A stretch of 64,000 nucleotides of DNA from Oreohelix idahoensis (GCA_024509875.1 JAMPIV010022935.1:918701-982700), one strand, 5' to 3'; numbered from the stretch's first letter, positions 1 to 11,475 are shown. Program-made: numbers and translations. The notes: generated by a model not told the origin, from the sequence alone.

Positions 1-868
1 AGTGCTAGTTTTTTTAGAACAGTGAAGACACCCCTTTAGGACTTATATCGTCACCAGGATTCATCGTGGAAGTAAACGTATTCGGCGTTCACCTCATTAG
101 TTGTTTTTTTGGGGATGAAGTGGGGCCAGTTTGTATCCTCGACAGCTGGCGTGATACATTAGTCAACAGTACCAGTAGGGATTAGATTCGTGGAATAAAT
201 TTACCAAGGGATACCACAGACCCAAGGGAAGAATACAAAATAGGTAAAAGTGTGAGAAGTGGCCACATGAATGAGAGAGTGTGTGTTGATTTTATTGTTG
301 CTGGAAATTATCTATTAATTTTGGTGATTTGATTTTGTTTACTTTATTTGGTCATATGTTGTACCGATATTGTTATTCTGTAAACCTAGTGCTAACCTTC
401 AACCTTTGGGTTAATATTTTCTTAGGGTTATTTTCTTTTATACGGTGAAGGCGCACCATTCTTCTTTATTTCCTCTATATGTAAATGATTTTCTTGATAC
501 CTTTGGTTAACTTGATGTTGTAAACTGTCTAGTGATAATAAACAACAAGAAAACTTAACTTTGTTTGTTGGTCAGACCCATACCCATTTATCTTTAGTTT
601 TTCATGTTTGTGTGTCTTGTTGTCACATATTGTTGTGTGTGTGTGTAGAGTAACCTGTTCTTATTTTAGATAGGGAGGCAAAGACTGTCTTGTAACAAAG
701 CATAGTCGTACGGATAGGCTGGATGAGAGAAACCTACTCACTCCAGAGACATTTCTTTCCCTCAACCAACAACATGTGAAACCTATTTCTATACATTCTC
801 GTGTATCAGTCAACCTTTACTCTTTACCTAGACTGGGCCCAATAAACCAATTAACCAACGGTACGACA
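1..868 (+). mobile_element. Terminal part of a long LTR-like repeat (family L, copy A)
   Basis: The right end matches four other copies in this window (ending at 15924, 20853, 28694 and 36851). An AATAAA signal lies at 537-542, then a GT-rich stretch, a motif resembling GGATAGGCTGGATGAGAGAA, and a terminus TACGACA at 862-868. The distance from AATAAA to the terminus (about 330 bases) agrees with the other copies (about 350-420). Sequence after TACGACA differs between loci, as expected at the edge of an LTR. The left end lies outside the window. No coding sequence follows, so it behaves like a solo LTR or an isolated fragment. The LTR call is inferred from copy C, which is followed by a primer-binding-like site and gag. 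Confidence 0.55.
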
Positions 869-1640
869 ATAGCCTATAACTAAAACACTGTGCACTGTGA
901 CATGTTTTATATTCGATTGTTACATTTTCCTATGACATCCTTCAGTTCTCTTCTGTGTTCTTTCTTTTCCTTTTTCTTAATCGCTCCTTATCGCACTTTT
1001 TTCGCTTTCATTAACCAAGGCTGTGATATCATATGGTGTTACTCCATACAGTACCTGACCGCTTGATCTCTTTTACCTGGCCGCTCAACGTGTTTGTGGG
1101 ACTTATCGCTTACCGGACGGATTAAGCGTCTACCCTTAGCGACATTCATATTGTTAAACCCAGACGTTTGTCGGAGAAGATACATATCATTCGTTCAATT
1201 CGTGAACATGGATGGAAGAGATTGCCATGAAACCACGTTGTATCAGTTGTCCAATATGGATACCAGACGGTACTTGGGGATAAAGTATGAGTCGTAAATA
1301 CGACGTGCCCAAATACACGGCCGATCTCACTAGGATGTCGTAAGATAAACACCTTGTTAAAGATTAAGGTACGGAAAATGATATAACACTTCCAGCAGAT
1401 TGACTTTGTTGTAATAATCAGCTACGAGAAAGTAACATCTTGGGGGAAATTATCTGCGATAGATCTGTGATGTAGTGAATTGTTAAACTTGCGAAGTAAC
1501 AACGGAAGTAGCAAGACCTTAAATGGTCATGGAGTTTGAAAATACCAGGTAAAATCAAAATATTATGTTCTCATGAAGTAATGTTCTACGTGAGAGAGTA
1601 GGGGAAAAGCCCTAACAATATCAGACGCCTTGATGATGGT
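869..1640. other. Unassigned DNA
   Basis: AT-rich sequence between the LTR-like end and the first LINE. The short open frames here lack recognisable motifs and overlap on both strands. I see no repeat, RNA gene or coding signal. Confidence 0.5.
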
Positions 1641-1946
1641 TTTGTCACAGAAACGGAAACAGAAACGGAATCAGTTGAAATAAGAAACATAAGCTAGAGT
1701 CAGGAAGAATCCTCGCAAGAGAGACGTGTGACGCAGACACCGGATGATAGCCAGTCAATGGAAGTCAGGCTGCTGACACCTCTTCTAACGACGAAGGCAA
1801 AAACCAGAATAGGCACCTGGAACATACGGACAATGCAGGAAGCTGGAAGGACAGCACAGAAAGCTGGAGAGATGAGACGATACAAAATTAAACTCTTAGG
1901 ACTAGCAGAAACGAGAATAAATGGAACTGGTGAATTTATGACGAAT

Positions 1947-2363
1947 ACAGGGGAAAGTCCTAAGAAAAATTCACCGAATCTTTTGGCCGAATACCATCAC
2001 TAACCAAGATCTGCTTACTCGTAGCAAGCAAGAGGACATGCACACCATCATAGCTGGTAGACGCTGGAGCTGGGTTGATCGTGTCCTCAGAAGAGACCCC
2101 GATGCCATCACAAGAACAGCTATGCTTTGGACTCCTGAAGGAAAACGAAAGAGAGGCCGACCAAAAACAACCTGGCGGAGGACTGTGGAGGCTGAGATGC
2201 AGGGAATGAACCAGAGTTGGGGCACTGTACGAAGGATGGCCACCGACCGAGCAAAGTGGAATCAATATGTTGTTGCCCTACAAGACGCCACTAGGCGTGA
2301 TGGCCACTGACTGCTTTGACGGTCGGCGGCTAAGGATCAAAGAAGAAGAAGACAGGGGAAAGT
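1947..2363. repeat. 12-bp target-site duplication pair
   Basis: ACAGGGGAAAGT is present at 1947-1958 and again at 2352-2363, immediately bracketing the nested RTE tail. Skipping the insert plus one repeat rejoins the endonuclease coding region of the outer LINE. Confidence 0.85.
1959..2351 (+). mobile_element. RTE LINE 3' fragment nested inside R1
   Basis: A severely 5'-truncated LINE tail. From about 1965 it encodes the C-terminal RTE domain, including IFWPNTITNQDLL, then WSWVDRVLRRDPDAI and PEGKRKRGRPKTTWRR, ending at a stop near 2308. A short 3' UTR ends in GGATCAAAGAAGAAGAAG, a (GAA)n tail. The fragment is flanked by the 12-base direct repeat ACAGGGGAAAGT (1947-1958 and 2352-2363). It interrupts the endonuclease of R1, which resumes after the second repeat. 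The C-terminal frame is open for about 90 codons, so this insertion is younger than its host copy. Confidence 0.85.
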
Positions 2364-3174
2364 ATCATATATTCGAGACACGAGGATGAAGACCACGCAC
2401 ACACAGAAGGGGTTGCTATTATGATGTCCCAGGAAGCCAGAAAAGTTTTAATAGAATTGGAACCAATATCACTCAGGATAATAACAGCAACATTCCAGAG
2501 AAAGGGAATGAAAATCACCATTATTCAGTGATATGCCCCTTCTAACAATGCAGATGATGATAAGAAGCAAGATTTCTATGATAAACTCCAAGGAACACTA
2601 GATCAAGCACACAGGAGAGACATTAAGATAGTAATGGGAGATTTAAATGCAAAAGTAGGAGTAGACAACACAAAACTGTGAACTAATCATGGGAAAGAAT
2701 GGCATAGGAAACAGAAATGAGAATGGAGAGCTTTTTGTAAATTTTTGTGATTTAAATGATCTGGTCATTGGAGGGACTATCTTCCCACATAAAGACATAC
2801 ACAAGACTACATGGGACCTCCCAGATGGGCATACGCAAAATCAGATAGGCCACCTCACCATAGAAAGAAAATGGAGACGCTGCCTACAAGATGTTAGAGT
2901 AAAGAGAGGAGCTGATGGAGCGTCAGACCATCACCTTGTGGCGTCACTGAGGAAAAAATTAAGGGCGCACAAAGACAGAGCAGAAAGATCAAGCCCGAAG
3001 TATAATACCCAGAACATTATGAACAAAGACACAAGAGTTCAGTTCAACCTAAAGTTGAGAAATAGATTTGAAGCTCTGGACAGCCTTCAAGAGGAAAGTG
3101 TAGATAACCATTGGTGCAAAATTCAGGAAGCGTACAGAAATACATGTGAAAAAGTTCTTGGCAAAAGAAATTAA

Positions 3175-4802
3175 CAACAGAAGGAATGGCTCACAGAAAA
3201 CACATGGAACCTTATAACAGAAAGGAGAGACATCAAACAGCAAGTAAACAATTGTAAAGAGGCAGAAGAGAAAACACAACTGCTCAAAATATACTGGGAG
3301 ATAAACAGGAAAGTGAAAAAGAGTGCTAGACAAGACAAAAGAGAATTTATTGAAAAACTAACAGAGGAAGCAGAGACTGCGACCAAAAAAAGGAGACTTG
3401 AAAACATTAAATAACATTACTAGAACTTTTATCTAAGAAACAGCTAAACCACAATACAACAGTCAAGAGCAGAGAAGGACAAAACATTAGCAATGAAGAG
3501 AAACAAAGGGCCAGATGGGCTGAATATTTTAAGGAAATCCTAAACCGAAACCAACCACTACAGCAATCCATCCTAGAAACAGCAGAAGAGCCACTACAGT
3601 GCAACATGAACCCACCCACTAAACAAGAGATCTCTCGGGCAACAAAACAGCTGAAAAATGGGAAGGCCGCCAGACCAGATGGAATACCACCAGAAGCCCT
3701 GAAGGCAGATATACCATACACTATCAGCTCTTCAAGAAAATCTGGGAACAAGAGGCCATCCCAAAGAGCTGGAAGGAAGGCCACATTATCAAGCTGCCAA
3801 AGAAAGGAAACCTGACTGTTTGTAGCAACTGGAGGGGTATAACACTACTGGCAGTGGCTGGGAAAAAAAAGGAAGGAAGGAAGGCCACATTATCAAGCTG
3901 TCAAAGCGTTACAAATGAAGAGAAACAAAGGGCCAGCTAGGCTGAATATTTTAAAGAAATCCTAAACCGAAACCAACCAGTACAGCAATCCATCATAGAA
4001 CCAGCAGCAGGATTTTGTGCAGGAAGATCATGCACAGACCAAATAGTAACACTCAGAATCATCATAGAACAATCAAATGAGTGACAGACTCCCTGGTATG
4101 TATATTTTGTGGACTTCGAAAAGGCTTTCAACAGTATAGACCGTACTGTGATGTGGAAAAATCCTGAGACATTATGGAATCCCAGAGAAATTCATTAAAA
4201 TCATCCAAGATTTCTATCAGGAGGCCTCATTTAAAGTAGTACACAAAGAAAAACTATTAGAACCCTTCACAGTACAAAGTGGAGTCAGACAGGGATGTCT
4301 GCTATCACCAACAATTTTTCTTATGGTCATAGATTGGGTTATGAGACAGACAACAGAAGGAGAGAAGACTGGAATACAGTGGGTATATAACAAACAACTG
4401 GAGGATCTAGACTTTACAGATTATTTGTGCCTTCTGTCACACAGACAGCAAGATATGCAGGAGAAAACAAATAGATTAGTAACAGTAGCAGCAAAGATGG
4501 GACTGCACATAAATGTAAATAAAATAAAAGAAATGAGAATAAATAATAGGCAGTCGGACTCGATGAAGATCAATGATCATATCATTGAAGAAGTAGATCA
4601 CTTTGCACATCTAGGGAGCAACACTGACAAAGGAGGGGGAACTGCTGGTGACGTCTGCTCAAAGATAAACAAAGCCAGCTTTGCTTTTAATGCCCTTCGT
4701 CCAATATGGAACTCCTCAGCGATATCCAGAGGGAACAAAATTAGAATCTTTAACTCAAATGTGAAGTCAGTCTTCCTGTATGGCTCAGAGACTGTCGTGT
4801 GA
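3175..4802 (+). pseudogene. Reverse transcriptase of LINE R1, rearranged
   Basis: Relic RT of the outer LINE. The fingers-like segment with NGKAARPDGIPPEALK is encoded near 3655-3710 and WKEGHIIKLPKKGN near 3767-3812. The palm residues FVDFEKAFNSIDR and GVRQGCLLSP follow. The open frame 4323-4802 continues through LDFTDYLCLLSH (broken catalytic box) to RIFNSNVKSVFLYGSET, where the copy stops. Two blocks are repeated: about 3490-3575 at 3913-4000, and about 3772-3795 at 3880-3903. In-frame stops occur throughout 3400-4320. Confidence 0.8.
3490..4005 (+). repeat. Internal duplications inside the LINE RT
   Basis: A block starting AATGAAGAGAAACAAAGGGC occurs at about 3490 and again at about 3913, with few differences over about 90 bases. 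A second shared block (GGAAGGAAGGCCACATTATC) occurs near 3772 and 3880, beside an A-rich/GGAA stretch at 3865-3885. The order is scrambled relative to a normal RT, which suggests template switching during reverse transcription or a later rearrangement. Confidence 0.7.
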
Positions 4803-7187
4803 AATTCTAATCCACATATATAAATTAAAAAGTTAATGTAAAGCCTAACAAATAACTTCAATAAAAGGAAAGAAGAATGGTAAAGAACAGTGCTGTCACA
4901 ATGACTGTACTCAAAATTCCCCTTGTTTTCTAATTCGTCTGCAAATTATAACGTTTCACGTTGATAGTAAAAGCCTTCTGCAGCATACACGCGTTTCCAC
5001 AACACAATAAAACGTGTACTCCCTTTCTAAGAAAAACCTTGAGATACGCAAGCTGACCTATATTTAATATTCCATTCATGTCATTTTATACACTACGTTA
5101 CCATAAACGAAAAGAAAGATGAACTTAGGATAGAAAGAAGGGAGGGCTGAAAGCAGGAACGCATGCAACACTAAACACGCGTCTCGCGCTATACAATTAC
5201 TACCATCACGCGTGTAAGGCCACAAGCACTAGCTTTTTTCAAATCGACAGTGAAAAAAAAACACTACCCATACGAGAGTTAGGTTTTAAAAACCTGAGAA
5301 ATGCTTATTAGAAAATATGACATTATACTGGTTTACGTTTGAAAACATTACAGTACCCAGACACCACATCGATCGAAGTGAACGGGAGGTAGAAGAAAAT
5401 GCATATTTTGAACGCAGCCCCTTAGCCCCATTAAATATATATATTTGGGTTCCTTAGGACTTGCTGACAAATAATATGTTAAGTGTTACGCAAATAGTCT
5501 AGGAATTAACAAATTATAGCCAAAAGAAATAGTGAGGGTGTCAGACAACCCCAAAATCAGAATCGCTCAGTGGCAGATTTTAAAACCACCATTGTACGGG
5601 AAATAGGTCCCCATGTTAAATCCTATTTGATTGGATAGAAGTAAATGTAAGGCTAAACACGATTAGTCGGGCTATAAATACTATCTTTTGTTGTTAGGGG
5701 AGACGGAAGGAAGGGTACTTTTTTTTGAAAAGCTGTGTAAACATGGCACGATTGGTTAGACCCGCCAATATAGTCAATCAGAGGCGTCAGGTCAGCACCA
5801 CATTTTCAAATAAACTTTCTAAAGCAACAGTGCGTTGAGATTCAGATTATATTTTTCTAAATAAAAGCCTGAGACAGTGGCAGGTCGGATTTTGTGCCTA
5901 TTCATTGCCAGTCAACGTAATTCTGTATTATTTCCATGAATTGTGGTAAGCTTGAAATATTTGATATCTTTTTAATGAAAATTGAATGTAAATTGATAAT
6001 TTATGTCTGTATATGTGTGTGGTTCAGTATCGAACATGAGGCAAAGCCTATATAGTGCTCCAACCTGAACAGAAGGTGTCGGAGGAAAGTAAAACTACAT
6101 GGAATTGCCAAACAGTACCCTGACACCTATCTTATTGACTAGAAAGAAATAATGCTGGACTTGCAAAGGCGTAGAAACCATTAGGGAGGAGTATACTGAT
6201 GTCAATTGTTTCAGATGAAGATAGCAATTGGCCTACCGCTCTGAACTCAGTGTTTGTTATGTATTGTGTTCAGTCTGGACATAGATTATAGATTAGTTCT
6301 GAAATAGGAGGTACAACCTTCTTGTTTCAGGGACTGTGGTCCTAAAGTTATTGAGCAGCACCTGGTCTGAGCTTTGCTGAAACTGGAGGCTGACAGCATA
6401 CTCCTGGGTCCAGATAGCGACTAGTGAGGTGTCTCCAGAACACAGGGGAGCAATCGAGCAGAGGAGTCTTTTCCTGCCACCATCACGAAAGTTAAGCCTC
6501 TGTGGCCAGTGGAGCTCAACATTATGTGTCCCCTCAAAAGTTGACATTTTAGTAAAAAAAGAGGGACAATACCTTGTTTAAATTGACAGGAACTGTGAAC
6601 TTTTCCCCCATACTATTTCCCAGATAAACAAACACTTGAAGTCATGATGACAAATAACAACATAGCTTGAAAAACAAAACCAGTATTACCTCATAGTACT
6701 ACTACACAACTGACACACATAGGATAATATTAATAAAATGTGTCACTACAAGGTTCATATTTATAAATTATGTATATATAAATTGTGATTACAATTGATT
6801 GTGATTCCTGGTTCACTTTGTAGTTGAATCAGGATATATATATTAGTGAAAGTAATTAATACATATATATTTGAAACTTTACCAGTGACTCATTTAAGAT
6901 AGTCTTATAGAGTGTTAAATGTGCGTGAGTGTCACAGTGTTGTCAAGTGTGGTGGAATAAATTAAATTGTTTATCTGTCTGTTGTTGTTGTGACTTACAC
7001 TTCATCATTTACATACCCTAGACATTCAACGTAGTCATCACAATATTCCAGAATAATTCTGACTGAGGTATACATGTGGTAGCAAGTAAGGTTATCTGTA
7101 AAACACTACACCTATTAGATACAGATACCTTCACAGCTGATCTCAGTCAGTACACTAAGTCCCCTATAAATATTTATATCATCCCAC
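4803..7187. other. Unassigned AT-rich DNA
   Basis: No gene, RNA or clear repeat seen. Short TATA-rich stretches lie near 6770-6870. The reverse frame at 6293-6547 (84 codons) has no motif I recognise and is not supported by neighbours. Confidence 0.45.
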
Positions 7188-8051
7188 TTTACCACAGAGA
7201 CATGGCATGTCTCAAAGAGTATCACCGCTAAGCTACAGACATTTGTAAAAAGATGTCTCCGATGGATTCTTCGTATAAGATGGCCAGATGCTATAACAAA
7301 TATAGAGCTAAGGAAAAAATGCCAACAGCCAATACAGACAGAACGAACGAACTTTATTTTCGAAGGGGTAAGAATTGGGCGCGCAGACCCGTCTAACATT
7401 CTGCCCTTTCACTCCCATTAATCTTGCATACTATATCCTTTTATTCCCACATGTTGCTTTAAGCATTAATTTAAAGGCATGCAACATTATAAAGTTAACA
7501 TAATAGCATTCATTTACAGTATGCAATCATAATACAAAATGAGTAAGTTTTTGTTTTTAAACAAACAAGATAGTGACTGAAGAAAAAAAATAATAATAAT
7601 TAAATAAATAAAAAATAAAATAAAATAATATAAATAAAACAATAAATAAATAAATTCTGTAGACCGACACTCACTCATGCGGTCAACACGTCTACAAGTA
7701 ATCTATATTTTTGAATGTGTCATCAATCATCAATACAAAAATTACATGAACACATTCTCGCTTATATTTCCATCTTAGCATTTTCTTGCAGAAATTAAGG
7801 TAAGAAAGTGGGGATGGACAGGACATACACTCAGAAGAGAAAAACTAAGCATAGCCAGAGTTGCCCTTGACTGGAACCCACAGGGGAAAAGAAGAGTCGG
7901 GAGGCCAAAGAGAACTTGGAGAAGAACTGTTGAAGAGGAGGCTAGGGAAATTGGAATGACTTGGGCACAAATGAAAAAGACAGCCCAGAATAGAAATCGA
8001 TGGAGAGCAACTGTTTCTGCCCTATGTTTCACAGGGAACGAAAAGGAATGA
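7188..8051 (+). pseudogene. RTE LINE C-terminal fragment R2, split by an insertion
   Basis: Two coding pieces belong to one LINE copy. At 7198-7343 the frame gives TWHVSKSITAKLQTFVKRC, then WILRIRWPDAITNIELRKK and QPIQTE. At 7791-8051 it continues EIKVRKWGWTGHTLRREKL, then WNPQGKRRVGRPKRTWRRT and a stop after about 85 codons. The order matches the end of RTE-type proteins seen elsewhere in this window. Between them sits 7344-7788, bracketed by a short repeat CAGAA. A GATGAT-rich tail follows the stop. No RT core is present, so the copy is strongly 5'-truncated. Confidence 0.8.
7344..7788. mobile_element. Insertion within RTE fragment R2, unclassified
   Basis: About 445 bases split the RTE frame between QTE and IKVRK. 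They begin CGAACGAACTTTATTTTCG and contain AT-rich simple sequence (AATA/AAAT units, about 7590-7660). The five bases CAGAA occur on both sides (7339-7343 and 7789-7793), possibly a short target duplication. There are no evident terminal inverted repeats and no coding motif. It could be a LINE or SINE tail or a small LTR remnant. Confidence 0.5.
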
Positions 8052-8275
8052 TGATAATGATGGTTGGTTTGGCATGAAAATGTTCAGATGGACTTCTCCT
8101 GATTGGATCGCTCCTCAACGAAGCAACATGTGGGTGTGGGCGAAAATTTTGCTTATAATCTACAGCGTTATGAGACTACTGCACTGACTTCTAATTTCGT
8201 CAAAGAGAAATCATAGACAGTCAGGAACAGGGAATTTGAGGACCCCAATATACGAAAGGCCAGAGAACTGGAAGT

Positions 8276-8589
8276 CTTCTTCTTCTTCCTTCTTCCTCGT
8301 TCGTCCTGAAAAGGACGTTGGTTGCGTTGTGTCTGTTTACAGCGAAGCTGCGGTATTTGCGCCTTTCGGCCGACACATCCGACTTCCGCACGGCATTTTT
8401 GGGGACTGGGTTTGCCATCCCTCTTCGATCCCTACTCTCAGCCAGACTGCAGTGATACAGCCTGTTTCCAGGACCACCACGTGGAGGTGGAGTAGGGTCT
8501 TGGTCAACTCTGGTTCGCTGACCCTGACGCAGGCAGTCAAGCTATGGGTCGCTTACTGCATTCCTCACTTTTGATGCGTCTTGGGTCCC
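8276..8589 (-). mobile_element. Short retroposon H, copy 1, with target-site duplication
   Basis: A 314-base unit homologous to the halves of another copy at 31804-32484. It is flanked by the direct repeat GAACTGGAAGT (8265-8275 and 8590-8600), so it integrated as a discrete element. Read on the minus strand it starts near GGACCCAAGACGCATC. It ends with a 16-base hairpin (8302-8317) followed by a GAA-rich tail, which is the 3' end of a retroposed RNA. The frames that cross it in both directions are not conserved at the protein level between copies. It is either a SINE or a truncated LINE tail; I do not recognise the family. Confidence 0.75.
8302..8317 (-). other. Histone-mRNA-like stem-loop at the retroposon 3' end
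   Basis: On the minus strand the bases are CGTCCTTTTCAGGACG, a six-base-pair stem with loop TTTC. This is the size and loop type of the animal histone mRNA 3' stem-loop. It is preceded by CCAA and followed within a few bases by a purine-rich GAA tract. Resemblance only: no histone coding sequence is nearby. Confidence 0.4.
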
Positions 8590-8600
8590 GAACTGGAAGT

Positions 8601-9349
8601 GAATTCTCAGACTAGAAGGGAGTAACCCTAGAGCGTCCCTTTGCACCTTAAGTTCTAGGATCGTAATTCAAGTGCACCCAGGTAGACACCTAACACACCT
8701 GAAAAATACGGCATCTTAAACAGCTGCCCGACAATTTTCGGACGTTTCCCGTGTAAACAGTCTGTGTTCACCCGGCATCGGGTTTGTGGTACAAGTTGCC
8801 AGCAATCGATAAAGACACCAACATCAGACGGGCCTTGAAGACGTTTGACAACCTTTGTAGTTACCCTAGCCTTACTGCATTGGACGTGCTCCAGCCCCCA
8901 GATTTGACTATTACAGAGAAATCCTAGTCCAAGGCACCTGTGGGAACACTGGATGCTAAGTACTATTACAGTGCAGCCAATGGACACTTACAATTTTGTT
9001 TTCTTAAAAAAATCCACTTAAAATTTAGATCGTCCAATAAGGAAAATATCAATGCTTATTTTTTTTTTACAAACAGCTTTATTTATTTTACATTGCTAAC
9101 ACATAAGTGATTATTAAACCTGTTTATCTGTAACTATAAATCTATAGTTGGATTAATTACTATTGAGTGAATTGTGTTACTGCATTCGTATGCCTCGTAT
9201 TGTTTTAAATACATAACCATATAGAGCTATTAGATTAATAGTTGCTGAATCATCTTCAGCTCGGGGCTCCGAAAGTACGTATCAATATTTCCTCACACAA
9301 GGGAGAGTAACAAGTTCATGACAGCTTAAATGATCACAGTTGCTATGCT
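8601..9349. other. Unassigned DNA
   Basis: No supported feature. A reverse frame at 8655-8987 (110 codons) has no recognisable domain and no second copy in the window. Confidence 0.45.
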
Positions 9350-9515
9350 TGCTTTTCTCTAAAATCTTGTGAGGCTCCCTGAAGTAGATGCGCCGTTCTT
9401 CTATTTATATCTCTGCCAAGAGTAATCTTGAGCGAAGGTTGATACTTTTGAAGACCCCTCATTTTTAAACACTAAGTTTGGCCATGGTTGGATCACTATT
9501 GCAGAGCAGGGGAGA
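9350..9515. repeat. Dispersed repeat family G, copy 1
   Basis: About 165 bases align with 46130-46308. Shared words include AAAATCTTGTGA, CTATCTACATCTCTGCCAAG or a close variant, and a GGGGAG..CAA block near the right end. No coding potential or terminal repeat is evident, so the class is unknown. Confidence 0.6.
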
Positions 9516-11300
9516 CAACATCATCACATGCACACGTTTGTAATCCACAGCATAATCCACAACAGCACCAGTTAGTGTACATCATAATCTTTGTATCAGA
9601 TCTTAAAATCAGCAACTACAAATGACAAATACTGAAACAAAATAGCAATTGCCAGCATCAGCATTACATATCACACAATTTTTATTTGATGAATGTGTAT
9701 AACATCATGCTGGCCTCATCAAGATTTAACAAAAAAATTTTTAAAAAAGTCATAACTATTAATGAAATCAAGAAAATAAAGCATTATACAAGGTAATAAC
9801 ATTCACAGGAAAATGAAGACATGCATATACACCCAGAAAAAGACAAAAAAGGTTATTTTTAATTTTCATATAATAATTGTGTTTTAAATATTTATAAGCC
9901 TTTTTACTTTGATATTCTTTTTGAATCATGTGTTTATCTGTAATAGTTTATGAGTTATCAATGTTCAAAGAGAATCAGATAAGTGTTTTAACATTTTAAA
10001 AACTAAACTTTAACGAAAACAGGGCTTGCGATTCACAGTTCCGGTGATATTTTCTACAATTTTAAAGCTATAGCCTTCAAATTTTGCACACTTATAGCCC
10101 ATGTTATCCTTTATGGCATGAACCTCCAATTTTTTCTTACATGGTATAGAAACTGAGATATTGCTATACAAAGTTCTAAATTTGTGCTATTTAAAAGGGT
10201 CATATTGCAAGAGCCATATCTACAAAACTCATTGGGGTAGACATTTTTGGGTGGTTCACGCCATAGGTAGGGATGTTATGCACATCATCTGCTGGTTTGG
10301 CATTCTTTGCACCTTTTATGTGAGTGAAATTCATTCCCAGGTGCACTGGGGGTTTTCCTTTCTTTTTTTTTTTTCATCACTTCATGTTAATTAATTATTT
10401 TCACATAAAACATTAAAATTTATAAAGTAAACTTTGTTCATCATAAAATATAATATCTCTTGTAACATGTGGCCAAATTTTATGTCAACAAGTTTGTTAG
10501 TTATTTTCCTGTTAATTTTTTAAAAAGTTAACCCATTTCTGGGTGGGTGTTCCCCCTTAAAGGGATTAAGATGACCTGGGCAGTCACTGGAAGGCTTGGT
10601 GCGTATTTGCTGCTGGCATCTGCGTAGAGAGATACGTGCAATGATGACTGAATTCATAGACACACACACAAAATGTAGTAAAGTGAGTTAATTTTCACAT
10701 CCATGTAAATTTAAAAAAAAAAAAAAAACTTTTTGTTATCTTGCGTTGAATCATTGTATTTATAGGTCTGTCCAAAATATTCTCCAGGACTATCACTCAT
10801 AAAGTAAAGGTTCTCTATGACCATATCATAAAGTTCCATAACACATGTGTTAACAAAAATACGTGAGTTTACGTACACACGATAGTGTCTGGCTCCGCCC
10901 ATTGTATTCTCTCCTAGCGTTTACTACATTCACATTATATAGCAACGGTCAAAACGAATGTACGACTTATTTGCCCACATAATAGGGTCTTTATATGTCC
11001 CTTTGATCAGAGCGCTTTATTATGAATCGTTCTTGGCCGTCGTTTTTTGCATTGTTGAGTCTGAAGTCCTATTTCTTATCGCAACCATTTGTAGACTGGT
11101 AGAACTGAAGTCTGCATCCCGCTCATCATTTATGGATCGCCTATTTGTCAAAACAAAACAAAAAACAAAAACAAAAAGAATTTAAAAAATAACAAAACAA
11201 AAAAAAAAACAAGCGGCCACAAATACTTATAACTGTAACTTGATCTTCTGGAGAGGCGTGAGGACAACACTTCCTCTTAAGCGAGTTCTAATTTGAGTTG
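9516..11300. other. Unassigned AT-rich DNA
   Basis: Contains a T-rich run at 10363-10375, an A run at 10712-10727 and A-rich simple sequence at 11150-11210. The short open frames here are in low-complexity DNA and carry no motif. Confidence 0.45.
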
Positions 11301-11309
11301 GAACTGAAT

Positions 11310-11475
11310 GACTGCTTCGGCTTATCCGAAAATTCACTTATCAGAGTTCGAGTTAACAGTTTTTTTTTTATTTATTTATTTATTTATTTTTTTAACCAAG
11401 ACAAAAAAGACTTGGCCGAGACCTGCAAAATTGCTTCGGCTTAACCGAAATTTGATTAATGGGCTGCACTGTATA
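11310..11475 (-). mobile_element. pogo/Tigger-like DNA transposon end or MITE
   Basis: Read on the minus strand from about 11475, the sequence begins TA-CAGTGCAGCCCATTAATC and then a GGTTAAGCCGAAGC block. A CTTCGGCTTATCCGAAA block near the left side is the inverted counterpart. A CAGTG terminus next to TA, with 'TTAATC...CCGAA' words, is typical of Tc1/mariner-pogo elements. The interior is T-rich low complexity (about 11360-11395). There is no transposase frame. The left terminus is not clear. Confidence 0.45.

Larger units (their letters stand above)
1728..3174 (+). pseudogene. LINE endonuclease domain, interrupted
   Basis: Exonuclease-endonuclease-phosphatase fold domain of element R1, which in an active element nicks target DNA. 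N-terminal strand residues KTRIGTWNIRTMQ and the catalytic-Glu segment LGLAETRINGTGE are encoded at 1798-1935. After the inserted fragment the domain resumes with HEDEDHAHTEGVAIM (about 2378-2425), then GDLNAKVG and the SDHH motif. The usual QIDH segment reads QIGH (near 2840-2850), losing an expected acidic residue. In-frame stops and frameshifts lie between 2500 and 2690. The open frame 2689-3174 covers the C-terminal part of the domain plus the start of the connector. Confidence 0.8.
1700..4802 (+). mobile_element. Decayed RTE-like LINE (outer element R1)
   Basis: One non-LTR retrotransposon copy read left to right: an apurinic-type endonuclease (1728-1946 continuing at 2364-3174), a connector, then reverse transcriptase to about 4802. 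It opens with the family start TRIGTWNIRTM. GDLNAKVG is encoded near 2634-2660 and SDHHLV near 2920-2937. RT blocks FVDFEKAFNSIDR (about 4108-4146) and SGVRQGCLLSP (about 4280) follow. The frame is broken many times. The usual YADD/FADD catalytic box is degraded to FTDY near 4413. Another RTE tail is inserted at 1959-2351, and there is an internal duplication between about 3490 and 4005. The copy is dead. RTE assignment rests on recognised motifs rather than a tree. Confidence 0.85.

Noticed and set aside
8221..8574. Overlapping forward and reverse frames of 65-112 codons
   Set aside because: They cross a short retroposon; the second copy does not preserve either protein frame.
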